NCBI GenBank assembly: GCA_003024985.2
Contig: PXIH01S0095930.1
Direction: 5' to 3' (one strand)
DNA from: Euperipatoides rowelli
Lineage: Eukaryota > Onychophora > Udeonychophora > Euonychophora > Peripatopsidae
Length of the DNA: 10,731 nucleotides
The notes under the pieces are model-generated. The model was not told the origin of the DNA and did no database searches. It saw only the letters and a program-made list of their open reading frames with translations. Positions within the stretch are counted from its first letter, which is position 1; every line of letters begins with the position of its first letter. A program made the position numbers and the translations under genes. Below, in pieces: positions 1 to 8,870 of this stretch.

Positions 1-1004
1 GGAATCCACAAAAAAAAAAAAAATCATTTGATTATAAAATGGTCAAGCAACCAATTATTTTTTTTCTGGTACACTTGAAATGGTGTTACAAAATAACAGG
101 ATAATCCAAAAGACCTAATGTATATGTAAGAGTAATTTCAATATTAAAAACATAAATAAACATCTATAAATATATTTAATGAAAAAGTATTGAGTGTTTT
201 ATTTTATTAAATTTTCTCTCATGATGAAAAGCTTGTTTTTATTTTTTTTATTATTTTTAATGGTAGTCAAATTTATTTTAGAAACTCAATCCAAAGGCAG
301 CCAGACACATTTGATGGCAATTACCTCTAAATCTTATTTTCTTTCATTTCTATAAAGAAATGTATTCATTGAAGCTAAAAATATCACTTATTTCACTTTT
401 GTTATTTACTTAAAATAGTTTTTTTTTTTAATATATATTATTATTTATTTATTTATTTAATTTACTGTGTAGAAAAATAATTGATGGGAAGTTTGTGATG
501 ATTGATTAAAATATTATACGACATCCATATGGATTTTGTATTGCCTTTGAATTAATACAATAAAATATGAGGGGAAAATTACTACAATTATTTTAAAATA
601 ATTTATTTTTATAAATAATTTAATATATTTTTTTTTTTTTAAAAAAAAGCAGCTGCATTCTTATTTGAAATTTGTTTGAAATGTCTACAACACGTGCTCC
701 CAGAGGTTTTACTTCACTTGTTTTTCCTCGGTAATTTCTTTGTAAAATTTTGAAATAATCACTTACTTGAAAGAGAAATTCATTTATCAAACTCTTCAAA
801 TTCTGTCTTAAATTAAAACAAATTTCATCTGAGTATTTATTTGTATTCCCAAATTATTAACACTACTCTGGTGAAAATCTTTACTTAGCAACTCTATAAA
901 ATAATTTATCTTTTATTTAAATCATCAGAGAATTATCTTATTTATTTTCATAACTTGTCTTGGTAATCTGTCTTCTTTATTGTGTAGATTGTAGAGCCTT
1001 GATT
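1..1004. other. AT-rich gene-free stretch with simple repeats
   Basis: No gene can be supported here. There is a 14-base A run at 10-23, an (ATTT)n tract near 440-460, and a T12/A8 junction near 629-648. On the minus strand roughly 651-866 stays open for about 70 codons and contains a GTAAGT that could be a splice donor, but its translation resembles no family I recognise. The A run could be the tail of a retroelement lying mostly outside the window. Confidence 0.6.
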
Positions 1005-1431
1005 TCATTTTCTTCCATCATTATAATTATTTTCACTTCTTTGGGCTTGTCTTTTTTCTTCTATTAGTAAGCTGGATTTTACTACCTTTGTGTTCAGGGT
1101 TTCTTCCCTTTGCTCTAAATGGAGCATTAATGTTTCATTGTTTTTTGGTAAGCCTAGTAACATTATCAATGCTAGGCTTTTGGTATTTAGACCATAGTTA
1201 TTTTTTCTTAGTTGTTGATGTATTTGGGTTATGTGTGCTAGGTAGTCATTGATGCTTTCCTCTCTTTATGTTCATGTTGAATAGTTGCGTTGTTAATTGC
1301 AAAATGTGTAGCAAACTGAACTTTGTATGGATACATTCAAAGGTTTCCCATGTTTGTTGGGTGGTCACAGCTGTTGATTGGTTAACTATTGGGCCACAGG
1401 AGGTTGTGTCAAAATTATAAAAATTGATCAA
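1005..1431 (-). pseudogene. Ty1/Copia-type Gag fragment (UBN2-like), frameshifted
   Basis: Gag of Copia elements packages the element RNA in cytoplasmic particles. The upstream minus-strand piece (1431 down to about 1262) contains TQQTWETFECIHTKF, the 'AWETLxxIH' helix typical of Copia Gag. One frame change near 1258-1265 leads into a second open piece (1265-1005) with SINDYLAHITQIHQQL, then LALIMLLGLPKN, then LEQREETLNTKVVKSSLL and IEEKRQ. This is the family order: 'S(I/V)xxYLxxI' helix, 'LLxxLPxxY' loop, and the 'LExRxExLxxxxVxxxLLxEExR' helix. No zinc knuckle, protease, integrase or reverse transcriptase follows, and I could not identify an LTR. It is a 5'-internal fragment, broken and non-functional. 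The order of three family motifs makes the call fairly safe; the exact limits are approximate. Confidence 0.72.
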
Positions 1432-1657
1432 AAATGAAATATTTTAGTCCTTCCTTATCATAGGGTTTGGGCAAAGTGGGTTTGATACGTAGTTGGAGTT
1501 AAAGTGCAGACTAAGGGTAAGGTTAGGAGTCTAAATAATAAAATAAAGATCTGTTCCCATACACCATTTGTGAGGAATGTGCATTAGGTAGTTTCATACC
1601 AGACACTAGTTTATTTACTGCATTAAATGGAATAGTGCTCTTTTCAAAAGAACATCT

Positions 1658-3780
1658 GATGTACAAAACATTGATGACTCTCCGCTTCTTGAAAAAATAA
1701 CAAATCTGCTAAAGGGGAAAGTGAATGATGCTTAAAGAGAAGGTGGACCTACAGTGAAACTATGGACTCAGTACATAAGTATTGTGAAGATTATGTGTTT
1801 GTTTTTTAGAGCTGAGCGTAGTGGTGATTGGCACTACATCTACAGTGTACAACAAATGCTGCTATACTTTCATTCCGCTTGCCACTTCAACTATGCAAAA
1901 TCTGCACATGTCTATCTCCAAAAAATGCTTCAACTGAAAAAAAAATGAATCATGAAGAATAAGTTTTCTACACAAGGTTTCTTCACTGTTCACAGACCAC
2001 ACGAATTCTGGGCTGGTTCCTGGTCAGATATGACCATCATACAGGTACTGATGTTCAATGAAAAGCAAAGGTGTACATACCCATGGTTGTGGTATGTCCG
2101 CAACAGCACTTTCAAAGTGGGTGCATGCCAGCCACCACAAAAGTTGTGGATGCTATTGAAACTTTTGCTAGAATTCAAGGTACATCATCAGAACAGCACA
2201 TTTACCTGAGATTATCTAGACAAGATCGAGACATGATAGACATCTACAAATTAATATACTAGTTCCATGTTCACCATCCTTTCCAAAGACCTACACTTGT
2301 TACTCGTCTTGCTTGCTAACAGAATTATTTGAGACAGCTCAATAAATTGTGAACAAGCTTTGGAGATTGGACTGTCTTCCTTCAAAAAAACTGTTTTTTC
2401 ACAGAATGTTATGCATTGTGGGAAGTGATGAAGAGTTGGCAAACTCTTTATCCTATGAATTGGCTGCTCACCCACTGTCACTGTTTGATGATATTATATC
2501 AATCAGCACAAAATCATCACTTGTTCATATTGTGGATACATTTTCATGAAGTGATTTGGCTGTTCCACTTAATGCAAAATTTACAAATGATGGTGGCCAC
2601 CCTTTGCTTAGAGTTGTATGGCCACGTCCAGAAAGCTACAAACAAATATGTAAGCAATATGTTACATACACCTTGGTACAATATGGAAGATGCAACATTG
2701 TGTTTGATGGATATGAAGGACGGTCCAGCACAAAAGACGTTGAGCATTTACGTAGAGGAAAAATGAAAACTTCAGTTGAAGTGAACGTTGAAGATGATGT
2801 TGGTGTTTCGATGTCTCATCATGATTTTCTCACAAATAAAAAAAAAGAAAGCAACATTCATTACACTTTGAAAAGGCCACCTTCAGCATGCTTGATGCCA
2901 CATTTACCAGGAAGTCGCCAATGCAGACATTCATATTGCATCAAAATCTATTAAAGAAGCTACACTAGGTCCATCAGTACTCATGTGATGAACAATATAC
3001 TTGTGCTAATGCCTGATACAAAAGGGAAAGAAAATCTAATATACAGCAGTAAAAATATACAGCATTGTTTAGGAGACATGGAAGAGTAAGTGCTCTTCCT
3101 CCAAGCATTTATTGGATGTGATTCCACCTCTGCTCCTTTCAAAAAAAGGGGAAAAAATGCTTACAAACTGCTTTCTACAGACAGTGAGCTTCATCTCCAA
3201 ATGGATGTATTCAATTGTGCTTCATCTTCTCTGATTCAGTTGAAGCAGCAGGAGAAAAATCATTCCTGGCTATGTAGTATGTATGGTCTGAAGATGCAAC
3301 CAAACCTTGTTCCAGCACAACATTGCATGTATCTGAAGACTGTAGCCAAGCAGAAAATTGGTGTGACCTTCAACTTAGCAGTACTCCCTCCTCCCTCCCA
3401 ACTCAGCTACTGCATATCAGCATTCATTGCATGTTAATTTACAAGTTCAGCAGTAGAGGTATGTGGAACTACCACCTACAGACTGGGGTTGGAAACTCAA
3501 CAACAATAAACTCATCCCAGTTCTAACACTACAACCGGCTGTTCCAAAAAATCTTCTCAAATTGATTATGTGCAACTGCAGGGCCTTATGTGGAAAAAAT
3601 TGTGAATGCAAAAGAAGTGGCCTTGAGTGTTCTTCTATGTGTGTGGTCACTGTGCATGTTATGGATGTAGCAAGAGCCCATTGGATGTTGAAGAGGATGA
3701 ATATGATTATTCCACTGAGTTAACCTGTATAGTTCCAAGGGATAAGGATGTGAGTGATACCAGCAAATTAAATTTACCAC
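1658..3780 (+). pseudogene. Decayed gene: XPG/FEN1-like nuclease plus CXC (tesmin/TSO1-like) domain
   Basis: This is a long relic read across all three plus frames. Order of blocks: 1754-1945 (frame 2) with AERSGDW and HFNYAKSAHVYLQKML; 1970-2056 with GFFTVHRPHEFWAGSWSDM; about 2056-2130 (frame 3), then frame 1 with MPATTKVVDAIETF and LRLSRQDRDMIDIYKL; 2390-2850 (frame 3) with SYELAAHPLSLFDD, VVWPRPESYKQICKQYV and IVFDGYEG followed by K and RR; 2911-2985 (frame 1) with EVANADIHIASKSI; 3090-3390 (frame 3) with GCDSTSAPFKKRGKNAYKLL and YLKTVAKQKIGVTFNLAVLP; 3400-3640 (frame 1) with ELPPTDWGWKL and the first CXC cysteines; 3642 on (frame 3) with the remaining cysteines. 'VFDG...K...RR' and 'GCD...G...A..LL' match the N-region and helix-hairpin-helix of XPG/FEN1 nucleases (inference). 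I count at least nine frame changes and seven in-frame stops (1733, 1946, 2260, 2330, 2547, 3087, 3454), so it is dead. No introns are apparent, suggesting a mobile-element ORF or a processed copy. The true start is not identifiable. Confidence 0.72.
3568..3680 (+). other. CXC (tesmin/TSO1-like) cysteine cluster at the end of the relic
   Basis: CXC domains bind zinc through regularly spaced cysteines and often bind DNA. Frame 1 gives MCNCRALCGKNCECKRSG, LECSSMC; frame 3 from 3642 gives CGHCACYGCSKS. The spacing C-x-C-x3-C-x3-C-x-C-x6-C-x3-C-x2-C matches one CXC half-repeat. The two halves are put out of frame by an apparent two-base TG expansion in the run at 3639-3645. Only one cluster is visible, whereas tesmin-type proteins usually carry two. 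Confidence 0.72.
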
Positions 3781-3955
3781 CTGTACAATGTAAACGTCGC
3801 AATTTTATACTTATAAAACTAATTTTCACAAATTTTTCAAGATTATACATGTGCATTGTTTTGCTTTGTTCTAATCAGTATGTTGTTTTGTTTCTGTTTT
3901 GTACCCAGAAGTTGTAAATAAATTGGAAATAAATCATATTATTATTAATTTTGAA
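3781..3955 (+). other. AT-rich tail behind the nuclease/CXC relic, with AATAAA motifs
   Basis: After the last recognisable codons the sequence becomes T-rich, then has GTAAATAAATTGGAAATAAA near 3914-3933. These could be polyadenylation signals of the relic. No poly(A) tail follows, so a processed-transcript origin is not shown. Confidence 0.4.
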
Positions 3956-4051
3956 TTGAAAATGTTATCATTTGCAACTACTCAGCTATTAACATTTTGA
4001 GTCTTGAAAATGTTATCATTTGCAACTACTCAGCTATTAACATTTATGAGT
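3956..4051 (+). repeat. 48-bp tandem duplication (two copies)
   Basis: The unit starting TTGAAAATGTTATCATTTGC occurs at 3956 and again at 4004, with near-perfect identity for about 42 bases, including CAACTACTCAGCTATTAACA. The copies differ only near their ends (TTTTGAGTC versus TTTATGAGTAA). The second copy runs straight into the target site of the neighbouring SINE, so the duplication provided the insertion site or arose nearby. Confidence 0.9.
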
Positions 4052-4053
4052 AA

Positions 4054-4314
4054 TTTTTTTTTTTTTTTTTTTTACAATGTTGGCTTGACGTATAAATGGG
4101 TTCCGTATTCAAATGTCCAGGAAAAATTCATTTCTTATTTGATACCAGTGATTCCAAGAGAGAATAAACAAGAAAAAATTTCCAGAGCATACTGATGGTG
4201 AAAGAAAATTCACCATTTTCCAGCAACAGGGCTGCCCACGATCAAACCATTTACCCCTTTTATGCACAAACTCTGGTGGCCAACAGCCTAGACCACTGGA
4301 CTACTGGAGTTGTT
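4054..4314 (-). mobile_element. tRNA-derived SINE with target-site duplication
   Basis: Read on the minus strand, the element starts near 4314 with ACTCCAGTAGTCCAGTGGTC, a pol III A-box-like stretch (AGTGGTCTAGGCTGTTGG), and has a decayed B box GGTTTGATCGTGGGCAGCCC. It then has GAATTTTCTTTCA and ends in a poly(A) tail, seen on the plus strand as a T run at 4054-4073. TGAGTAA at 4047-4053 is repeated at 4315-4321 (followed by TTT in both), the expected flanking duplication from LINE-driven insertion. The length of about 260 bases suits a SINE. The parent tRNA cannot be named by eye. Confidence 0.78.
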
Positions 4315-4321
4315 TGAGTAA

Positions 4322-4579
4322 TTTAGTTTGATATAGTTTACAAATATAGTTGTGGATCACTAGCCTAAGGGTTAAGATGCATTTTTAGTGGTTTAGTTTA
4401 TGTATGTTAATGTACTTTTTTTTGTTAATTTAATATACTGGATATTAATGCAGTAAATATTAAATACATTAATATTTAATTTATATAAATAAAATATTTA
4501 TATTTGCTTAATATTCCTATGACAACGTTACTTAATGTAAACTTTATCTTGAAAACAAATAAATTAACTTTAAAAGAAA
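4322..4579. other. AT-rich spacer
   Basis: No gene or clear repeat. The stretch contains short interspersed TTAATAT motifs around 4440-4500 and little else. Confidence 0.5.
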
Positions 4580-5340
4580 TGATTTTTTTTTTCATTATTA
4601 TTATTTTTTTTATTAAAATCAAAACATATTTACAATAAAATTAAACCAAANAGAAAATATTACAATATTACTTTAAACATCCTCTATTCAATCTCAAAAT
4701 CTTTCCATAATATCTTTTGGCCAATATTTTTTTAGCCATTCACTACTTTTACAGTATAAATCATGTAAATAATAAATTCTAATTTTATTATTTTATATAT
4801 CATTTATTTTTTCCATTTCTTTTCCATATATTATACTATTCCTAAAAATCCAATATATCACAGTAGACCACAATTTAATCAAATTTTTTTTTAATTTTTT
4901 TTAATTGACATATTAAAACATTCAGTAAAGGAAACAAAATTAAAATATTCCTGCTATTTTTCTCTGACCTCTATCTCATTAAAAAAAAGAAAGAACAATA
5001 TTTCACTTTGAGTAAACAAATGAATCACTATCTCATCAAACTTTTTACACATAACACATATTATATCATTTGTTCTAATTATGTTCCTTTGATATAAAAG
5101 TATTTTAGTAGGTAATATTCTTACACTCAGTCTAAAATAAAATTATGCTCTAAACTTTCCAAATAATAATATCGATTAATATATTTTTCCAAATACTTAA
5201 AATTTTTATTACAAATTTTATGAAAGCATCTATAGATCATATTACTTTCAACTTTACTAATTCACACACCTCTTTATATATTCCCTGGTTTTTTCTAAGC
5301 AAACTATTTTGCTGAATCATCATTTCATTTCCAGACAAAA
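4580..5340 (-). mobile_element. 3' fragment of a non-LTR retrotransposon (LINE)
   Basis: On the minus strand the end of a LINE ORF2 can be read, followed by a short 3' UTR with AATAAA (plus-strand 4608-4613) and a poly(A)-like tail (T run 4583-4592). The frame around 5133-4995 gives RLSVRILPTKILLYQRNI, then ICVMCKKFDEIVIHLF. This is the zf-RVT pattern found behind many LINE reverse transcriptases: 'LPTK..L..R' then C-x2-C and a histidine. About 40 codons later come LWSTVIYWIFRNSIIYGK and SSEWLKKYWPKD, matching the usual C-terminal 'W..W..RN' tail. Stops and frame changes lie between the blocks, and the reverse transcriptase and endonuclease cores are absent, consistent with 5' truncation. The clade is not determined. 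Confidence 0.68.
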
Positions 5341-5624
5341 TCGAGTATTATTATTTTTTTTATTTTTATTATTATTGTAAATGTTTGGACTTTAGTTATA
5401 GCCGACTTGTGTTATTAAAACCTTCCAAANAAANTTCCAGAAAAGTTAAAGTTACAGAGCACTGTGAATACAATTTCCTGTTTTCACATTAATCATTAGT
5501 TCTGCATTTAGGCACCATCTTATCACTGATTTCACCCAACCTACTGTAAGCATGTCGTCCCCTCTCTGGCAAAATAACAAAACTACAAATTGTTAACTTT
5601 TCTGGAGAGCTAAAACAAATTTTG
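5341..5624. other. Spacer with assembly Ns; no gene seen
   Basis: This holds a TTATTATT-type low-complexity tract (5345-5377), ambiguous bases near 5430 and 5434, and otherwise unremarkable sequence. Nothing coding can be supported. The TTATTATT tract resembles the one at the LINE 3' end near 4592. Confidence 0.45.
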
Positions 5625-5911
5625 ACTCCTGTACACATCCGGTGGTACAGCGGTTCAAGGCTACTGCTGGAATTGGAGCTGTACATATAAGAGGACCAGG
5701 TTCGATCCCTGGGCAGCCCCAGGGCTGAGGGATGATGGAATTTTCTTTCATTGTTGTAAGTCTCTGGGGATTTAACGGACATGGCATCATTGTTGTATCC
5801 ACTTTAGAAGAATGTAAAACTGATACTTGTAAATATTGTAAATAGCTAATAAACTAAGTCATCTCACCCAAGATGGGAGAGGTGCAGATATATTTAAAAA
5901 AAAAAAAAAAA
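5625..5911 (+). mobile_element. tRNA-derived SINE, poly(A)-tailed
   Basis: The head begins around ACTCCTGTACACATCCGGTGG. An A-box-like TGGTACAGCGGTTCAAGGC starts near 5643, and a B box GGTTCGATCCC at about 5700-5710 matches the pol III internal-promoter consensus. A CTGGGCAGCCCC block and GGAATTTTCTTTCA follow, then a unique tail ending in a 16-base A run at 5896-5911. The head and GAATTTTCTTTCA block are shared with the SINE at 4054-4314, but the last ~150 bases are not. No convincing target-site duplication was found; TGACTCCT/TGATTCCT on the two sides is a weak candidate. Minus-strand open frames across it are by-products of the SINE. Confidence 0.8.
5697..5715 (+). promoter_or_regulatory. 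pol III B box of the SINE
   Basis: GGTTCGATCCC fits the B-box consensus GGTTCGANTCC of tRNA genes with one spacing difference. It lies about 50-60 bases behind the A-box-like TGGTACAGCGG, a normal tRNA-like distance. The element may once have been transcribed by RNA polymerase III. Confidence 0.65.
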
Positions 5912-7134
5912 TGATTCCTCATGTAAAATATATTTTATAAATTTTTGGCAGATTTTATCTGTCAAAGTATTCATTTATCAACCTGTTTGAGGATAGTTTT
6001 AATTTCTGTGATTATCTTCATTTTAAGAGCAGTAATGGTAGTGTCAATACTTTGCCATTGCAAATCTGAATGATTTTATTAAACCTCCTTTTTAGCATCA
6101 GTGTTATAAAGTAATGAATCTGCAATACAACAATTAGCATTGTGTAATTAATGATTATGAATAAATTAGCTGTAGTCAGGGATGCTGACCCCCCCCCTCC
6201 CCAAAAAAAAAAACCATTTGATAAGTTCCCCCAAAAAAAACTCTTAAGTAGTCACCCACTCCCCTAAAGAAAGCAATTGCATTTTGCCCCATCATCTTGT
6301 AAGATTGGACTGCTAAAGTTACAATAAAAAACAACTTTAATCAAACTCAGTATATTTATTACAGTTTCCTTTAGCCCCTTAGCTGCTTGCTGTGAATGAA
6401 GTTTGTTCCCAATTTGCACCACTACTTAAACTACTTTGTCATGTTTTGTTTAAGTTATATAAAACAGCTAAATTCTTTTGAAATATTATACATTATTAGA
6501 AAGATAATTAAATGCCATACAAGAATCTGTAATTGATTATTAATTTATTTTATATTTTGTATAGAAAAATTAAATCTAAAGATCTATTAAAAAATGGAAA
6601 ATAATAATAATAAAGTCATTTTTTTCCCTAATGCTCAAATTTGTTAATTTTAGCATATTTTGTTGCTACTTTTGTTATAAATCTAAAATAATATTAGAAA
6701 TGTATCAAATTAATTTTCCTTGTTGCCATTCATAAAATGCTTGATGTCTGAACAGAAAAGTTACTCTATTGTTATTTGAATCAAAATGTCTCATAGAGAG
6801 GAACAGGTTTAGGCCTACTTTTATCTTCCCAAATTGAAAGAGAAATTCTAAAACTTAGAAACTAATGAAATCTTGTCATTAGGAAGAAAATTATGCAGCT
6901 TTATTTAGAAATTTTTTTTTGAAAGAAAAAAAAAAGCAAATGATAAAAACGTGCTAAATAATATATTATTAAGATAAAATGGCATTAGTGTCATGATTTT
7001 CAAAGTTTTATTGCCTTATATAGATAGTTTATAAGTGCAAAATCTCAATATTATAAAAATAATAAATAAATTAACAATTTTCAAAATGTAATAAAATATG
7101 TGAAATTTCAAAGACATACTATTAACGACTAGCT
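5912..7134. other. AT-rich stretch without recognisable gene
   Basis: No coding region of note on either strand. The only distinctive part is the homopolymer-rich block near 6189-6240. The rest is AT-rich with short TAATAA runs. Confidence 0.55.
6178..6295. repeat. C-run / A-run block, possible transposon edge
   Basis: CAGGGATGCTGACC at 6178 is followed by C-rich runs with one T, a long A run, CCATTTGATAAGTT, CCCCC, another A run and further short C runs. CAGGG-starting ends followed by C-rich sequence occur in hAT-type elements, but no matching inverted end was found nearby, so this stays a low-complexity tract. Confidence 0.3.
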
Positions 7135-7353
7135 CAGGAGTTTCTAAAGGTAGTCAATGATGTAAACCTATTGCCTGCGGCCATTTGCTGTATATTATTT
7201 TATGTTTACAAATAGCAACATTTAAAATTATATTCTATACATTATCATGTGTATATTGATTAATTATTATTTGCAAAACATAAAAAATATATTAATTAGG
7301 CATTTAAATGTTATTAAACAGAGAGAAAAAAGTAAATATTAATATTTCTCATT

Positions 7354-7373
7354 AAGACGTTAATAAACGTCTT
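7354..7373. other. Perfect 8-bp stem-loop
   Basis: AAGACGTT (7354-7361) and AACGTCTT (7366-7373) are perfect inverted repeats around AATA. It lies in the 3' untranslated part of the hAT relic. No T run or other signal assigns it a role. Confidence 0.5.
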
Positions 7374-7573
7374 TTGCAAAACTTGAACTGTCTGTGAAAC
7401 CAGCAATAAATGTCTTCAGCATGGAAGGGGTTAATCAACAAAATATTTACAGCATGATTCCTATAAGCATGAAGTAAAAGTGTTAAACTGCTAAAAAGTC
7501 CAGAAGTCACTTCTACAAAAGTAATTTATTCATGACTGGTGAAGTATTTCCAAGTTTCCAAGTTAGCGGACCT

Positions 7574-7852
7574 TCACATACCTGAGTATGTGGTCTTCCA
7601 GGTCCTAAGAACTAGTTGAGCTATTATATCCTCATTATTGACTTTATTCAACAAAGACTTTTCAGAAACCAAAATCATTATGCAGAATAACCAATTGTCA
7701 AGCATTGTACTTCTGATTTTGTCCTTGATAACATAAAGCTTACTCAATGCAGGCTCTGCTGAGCAGCTTGCAACAGGAGGGTTACCAAAGTCTAGTATAT
7801 TATAGCCAAATTTGGAAACAATGAAATCTGTGAGTTCAGCCAGAATGGCTCT
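7574..7852 (-). pseudogene. hAT transposase C-terminal dimerisation region
   Basis: A single open stretch on the minus strand, ending at a TGA at 7574-7576, encodes about 92 residues. It includes DFGNPPVASCSAEPALSKL, YVIKDKIRSTM and VNNEDIIAQLV. This is the hAT dimerisation pattern 'P(V)SVASAERSFSKLKLIK..LRSTM..ERL', with S-E changes such as the RSF-to-PAL substitution. In intact hAT proteins this region forms the C-terminal dimer interface next to the last catalytic glutamate. The upstream edge coincides with the start of the ~150-bp repeat, where a stop immediately appears, so the fragment was cut off by that insertion or rearrangement. No start codon belongs to it. Confidence 0.78.
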
Positions 7853-8002
7853 CTAAATAATCAACTTATAGTAATTAAAAATTCAAAATAATGTGAATAT
7901 CTATTATATTAGTCATGTGACTTGCTGATATCATGGGTTTTAATACTATAATGCAATATAAGGAAATAACCAAATTATTACTTTTAAAAACCAACAAAAA
8001 TT
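7852..8002 (+). repeat. ~150-bp direct repeat, copy 1 (inside hAT)
   Basis: Runs from CTCTAAATAATCAACTTATA to ACCAACAAAAATT and matches 9158-9304 with only a few substitutions and small gaps. No terminal inverted repeats or target duplication were seen. It splits the hAT transposase between its central and C-terminal blocks. Confidence 0.92.
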
Positions 8003-8325
8003 GGTGATCCATAGTTTGCCTTGTGTCTCTACATTAAGCTGATATTCCTATTCTGTTTTATCTGCAGCTTCTACTTTGGTGTCAGTTTCACCATCTTCAT
8101 GTTGTTCCGTCGTCATATGTTTACATTTCTGCTTCGATAGCAGATCTGTCACATCAACGTCTTTTTCTATGTTGAAATAAAATCCCTAAACATGTTGAAT
8201 TATAAAGCTACCATACCTGATCAGAATCCAAACCATAAGTCTCACAGAGGTTACAGATATCACCGAAGCCAACTTGAATTCTTGTGCTATGCTTCTAGTC
8301 TTTTTCCTATTCTGTCCCTTTCTGT

Positions 8326-8643
8326 TCACTCTTTCCATGATATTTTGATGCATGAAAAATCCATTTCTTTTAACATGTTAACAGTCTTCATATCAAAGCG
8401 ATCTTCCAGTTGCAGTAAGAGGCAATACAGCATTGAATTATTCATGACATTCCAGAAGAAACATCCATGTACTCTGTGCTTGGATTCATCGACACCTACT
8501 TCATCAAAAAATTTCTTGTGACGTTTATGCCTCTTCTTTTCAGTTTTGATGGAGTGGACAACTAGAAATCTTTGTATTTCAGTTTGGACTATGGACCATC
8601 CTTTATATGTTCTAAGATGCTTTAGTTTTGTTGTTCTATCCAC
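8326..8643 (-). pseudogene. hAT transposase central fragment
   Basis: An open minus-strand frame of about 105 codons. LRTYKGWSIVQTEIQRFLV and the basic stretch EKKRHKRHKKFFDEVGVDE are followed by NVMNNSMLYCLLLQLEDRF. This matches the ZMYM1-like/hAT order: 'YRxxGFxxAxxxAxEIA', a basic '(R/K)RKxxFDE' stretch, then 'xVxxxSLxxxLxxRF'. The first methionine is not a real start; related residues probably continue upstream (for example GSVRTILVDR at about 8645-8675) after stops. Downstream, 8320-8010 carries stops with only vague similarity (EKDVDVTDLL). Catalytic residues of the RNase H fold could not be placed. Confidence 0.6.
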
Positions 8644-8870
8644 TAAAATTGTTCTTACAGATCCCAGATTTATCGCAACACCTTATAATGTTACTGTAAT
8701 GGGTACAAGATCTTGAAAAATCTTTAGACAGTGACAAGTAGCCTACCGTACTGTGGCGAATTCAAATAAATGTCTCCAATTTCTTCTTTATTCACGATGC
8801 ATGGTTTTGTCTTCAGAAATAATGTAAAGAGTTTCAATGGTTTCATTAAAGCATTCATTGTAAATTAAAT

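Noticed and set aside
651-866. Open minus-strand stretch of about 70 codons with an internal GTAAGT that could be a splice donor
   Set aside because: No protein family recognised, no clear acceptor or neighbouring exon, and such stretches arise by chance.
5640-5715. A functional tRNA gene
   Set aside because: A and B boxes are present, but no acceptor-stem pairing or clear anticodon loop is visible, and the sequence continues into a SINE body with a poly(A) tail.
5489-5802. Two overlapping minus-strand open frames
   Set aside because: They lie across the plus-strand tRNA-derived SINE and merely translate its complement.
8192-8521. Plus-strand open frame of 109 codons
   Set aside because: It overlaps the minus-strand hAT transposase fragment and has no recognisable motifs.
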